A stretch of DNA of 64,000 bases from Micromonospora sp. WMMD961 (lineage in GTDB: Bacteria > Actinomycetota > Actinomycetes > Mycobacteriales > Micromonosporaceae). Below the pieces are notes generated by a model. The model searched no databases. It saw only the letters and a list, made by a program, of their open reading frames with translations, and was not told the origin of the DNA. Made by a program: the position numbers and the translations under genes. Position 1 is the first letter of the stretch; every line of letters starts with the position of its first letter. Below, piece after piece: positions 63,972 to 64,000 of the stretch. The stretch is taken from contig NZ_JARUBJ010000002.1 in assembly GCF_029626145.1 (NCBI RefSeq), positions 1,332,501 through 1,396,500 of the forward strand. Reading direction: 5' to 3'.

Positions 63972-64000
63972 GGTCAACGCCGCCGCCCTGTGTCTACTCC

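Overview
The window is high-GC actinobacterial DNA. Gene content and order suggest a member of the Micromonosporaceae, most likely Micromonospora or a close relative; this is an inference and no marker RNA gene is present to settle it. Two features support it: a conserved chromosomal backbone found across Actinobacteria (manC, F420 genes, whiB, manB, manA, ahcY, mtrA-mtrB-lpqB, hpf, secA, Rv3235-like), and perfect terminator-like inverted repeats of the kind scattered through Micromonospora genomes. I see no rRNA or tRNA gene, CRISPR array, transposase or prophage.

Layout. 1-8.8 kb: end of an unknown gene, a membrane protein, a hotdog thioesterase, acetoacetyl-CoA synthetase, a TIGR03089 protein, a GT4 glycosyltransferase, mannose-1-phosphate guanylyltransferase (manC), a Nudix hydrolase and an ArsR-like regulator. 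8.9-16.5 kb: coenzyme F420 synthesis (cofE, cofD, fbiC), a membrane protein with a repetitive tail, a broken gene remnant, whiB with a palindrome over its promoter, and a metallopeptidase-family protein without a recognisable HExxH. 16.7-24.5 kb: DUF3499, an XRE/DUF397 regulator pair, a polyamine-type ABC transporter (SBP-ATPase-two permeases), a G5/excalibur surface protein and a 5'-truncated DUF559 gene between two copies of a palindromic repeat.

24.8-30.1 kb: a tightly coupled cluster resembling glycopeptide resistance: VanR-like regulator, VanS-like kinase, a fold-type-II PLP enzyme (threonine dehydratase/serine racemase family), D-Ala-D-X ligase and VanX-type dipeptidase, followed by a secreted double RlpA-like protein. 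There is no VanH. The ligase keeps the Lys-Tyr pair of peptide-forming ligases, so D-Ala-D-Ser or regulated D-Ala-D-Ala remodelling fits better than D-lactate.

30.2-36.6 kb: a polymorphic-toxin island. A deaminase/SUKH-like gene is divergent from YbaB-like and WXG100-like genes and a 1354-residue protein. That protein has a WXG100-like N-terminus, a proline-rich linker, a papain-like domain and a C-terminal domain resembling RelA/SpoT (p)ppGpp synthetases. A small gene overlapping its 3' end is the probable immunity gene. This island and the van-like cluster are the strongest candidates for undescribed biology.

36.8-64 kb: endonuclease V, a cell-surface protein, the mannose sugar-phosphate genes (manB, Trm112, SIS domain, CDF transporter, manA), ahcY with a strongly foldable leader, an AAA+ ATPase, an efeUOB iron operon behind two IdeR-like boxes, mtrA-mtrB-lpqB-comF, hpf, two overlapping double-GNAT genes, secA with a strong terminator, and an Rv3235-family gene. 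ManA, ManB and ManC with the glycosyltransferase supply and use GDP-mannose; CofD, CofE and FbiC make F420.
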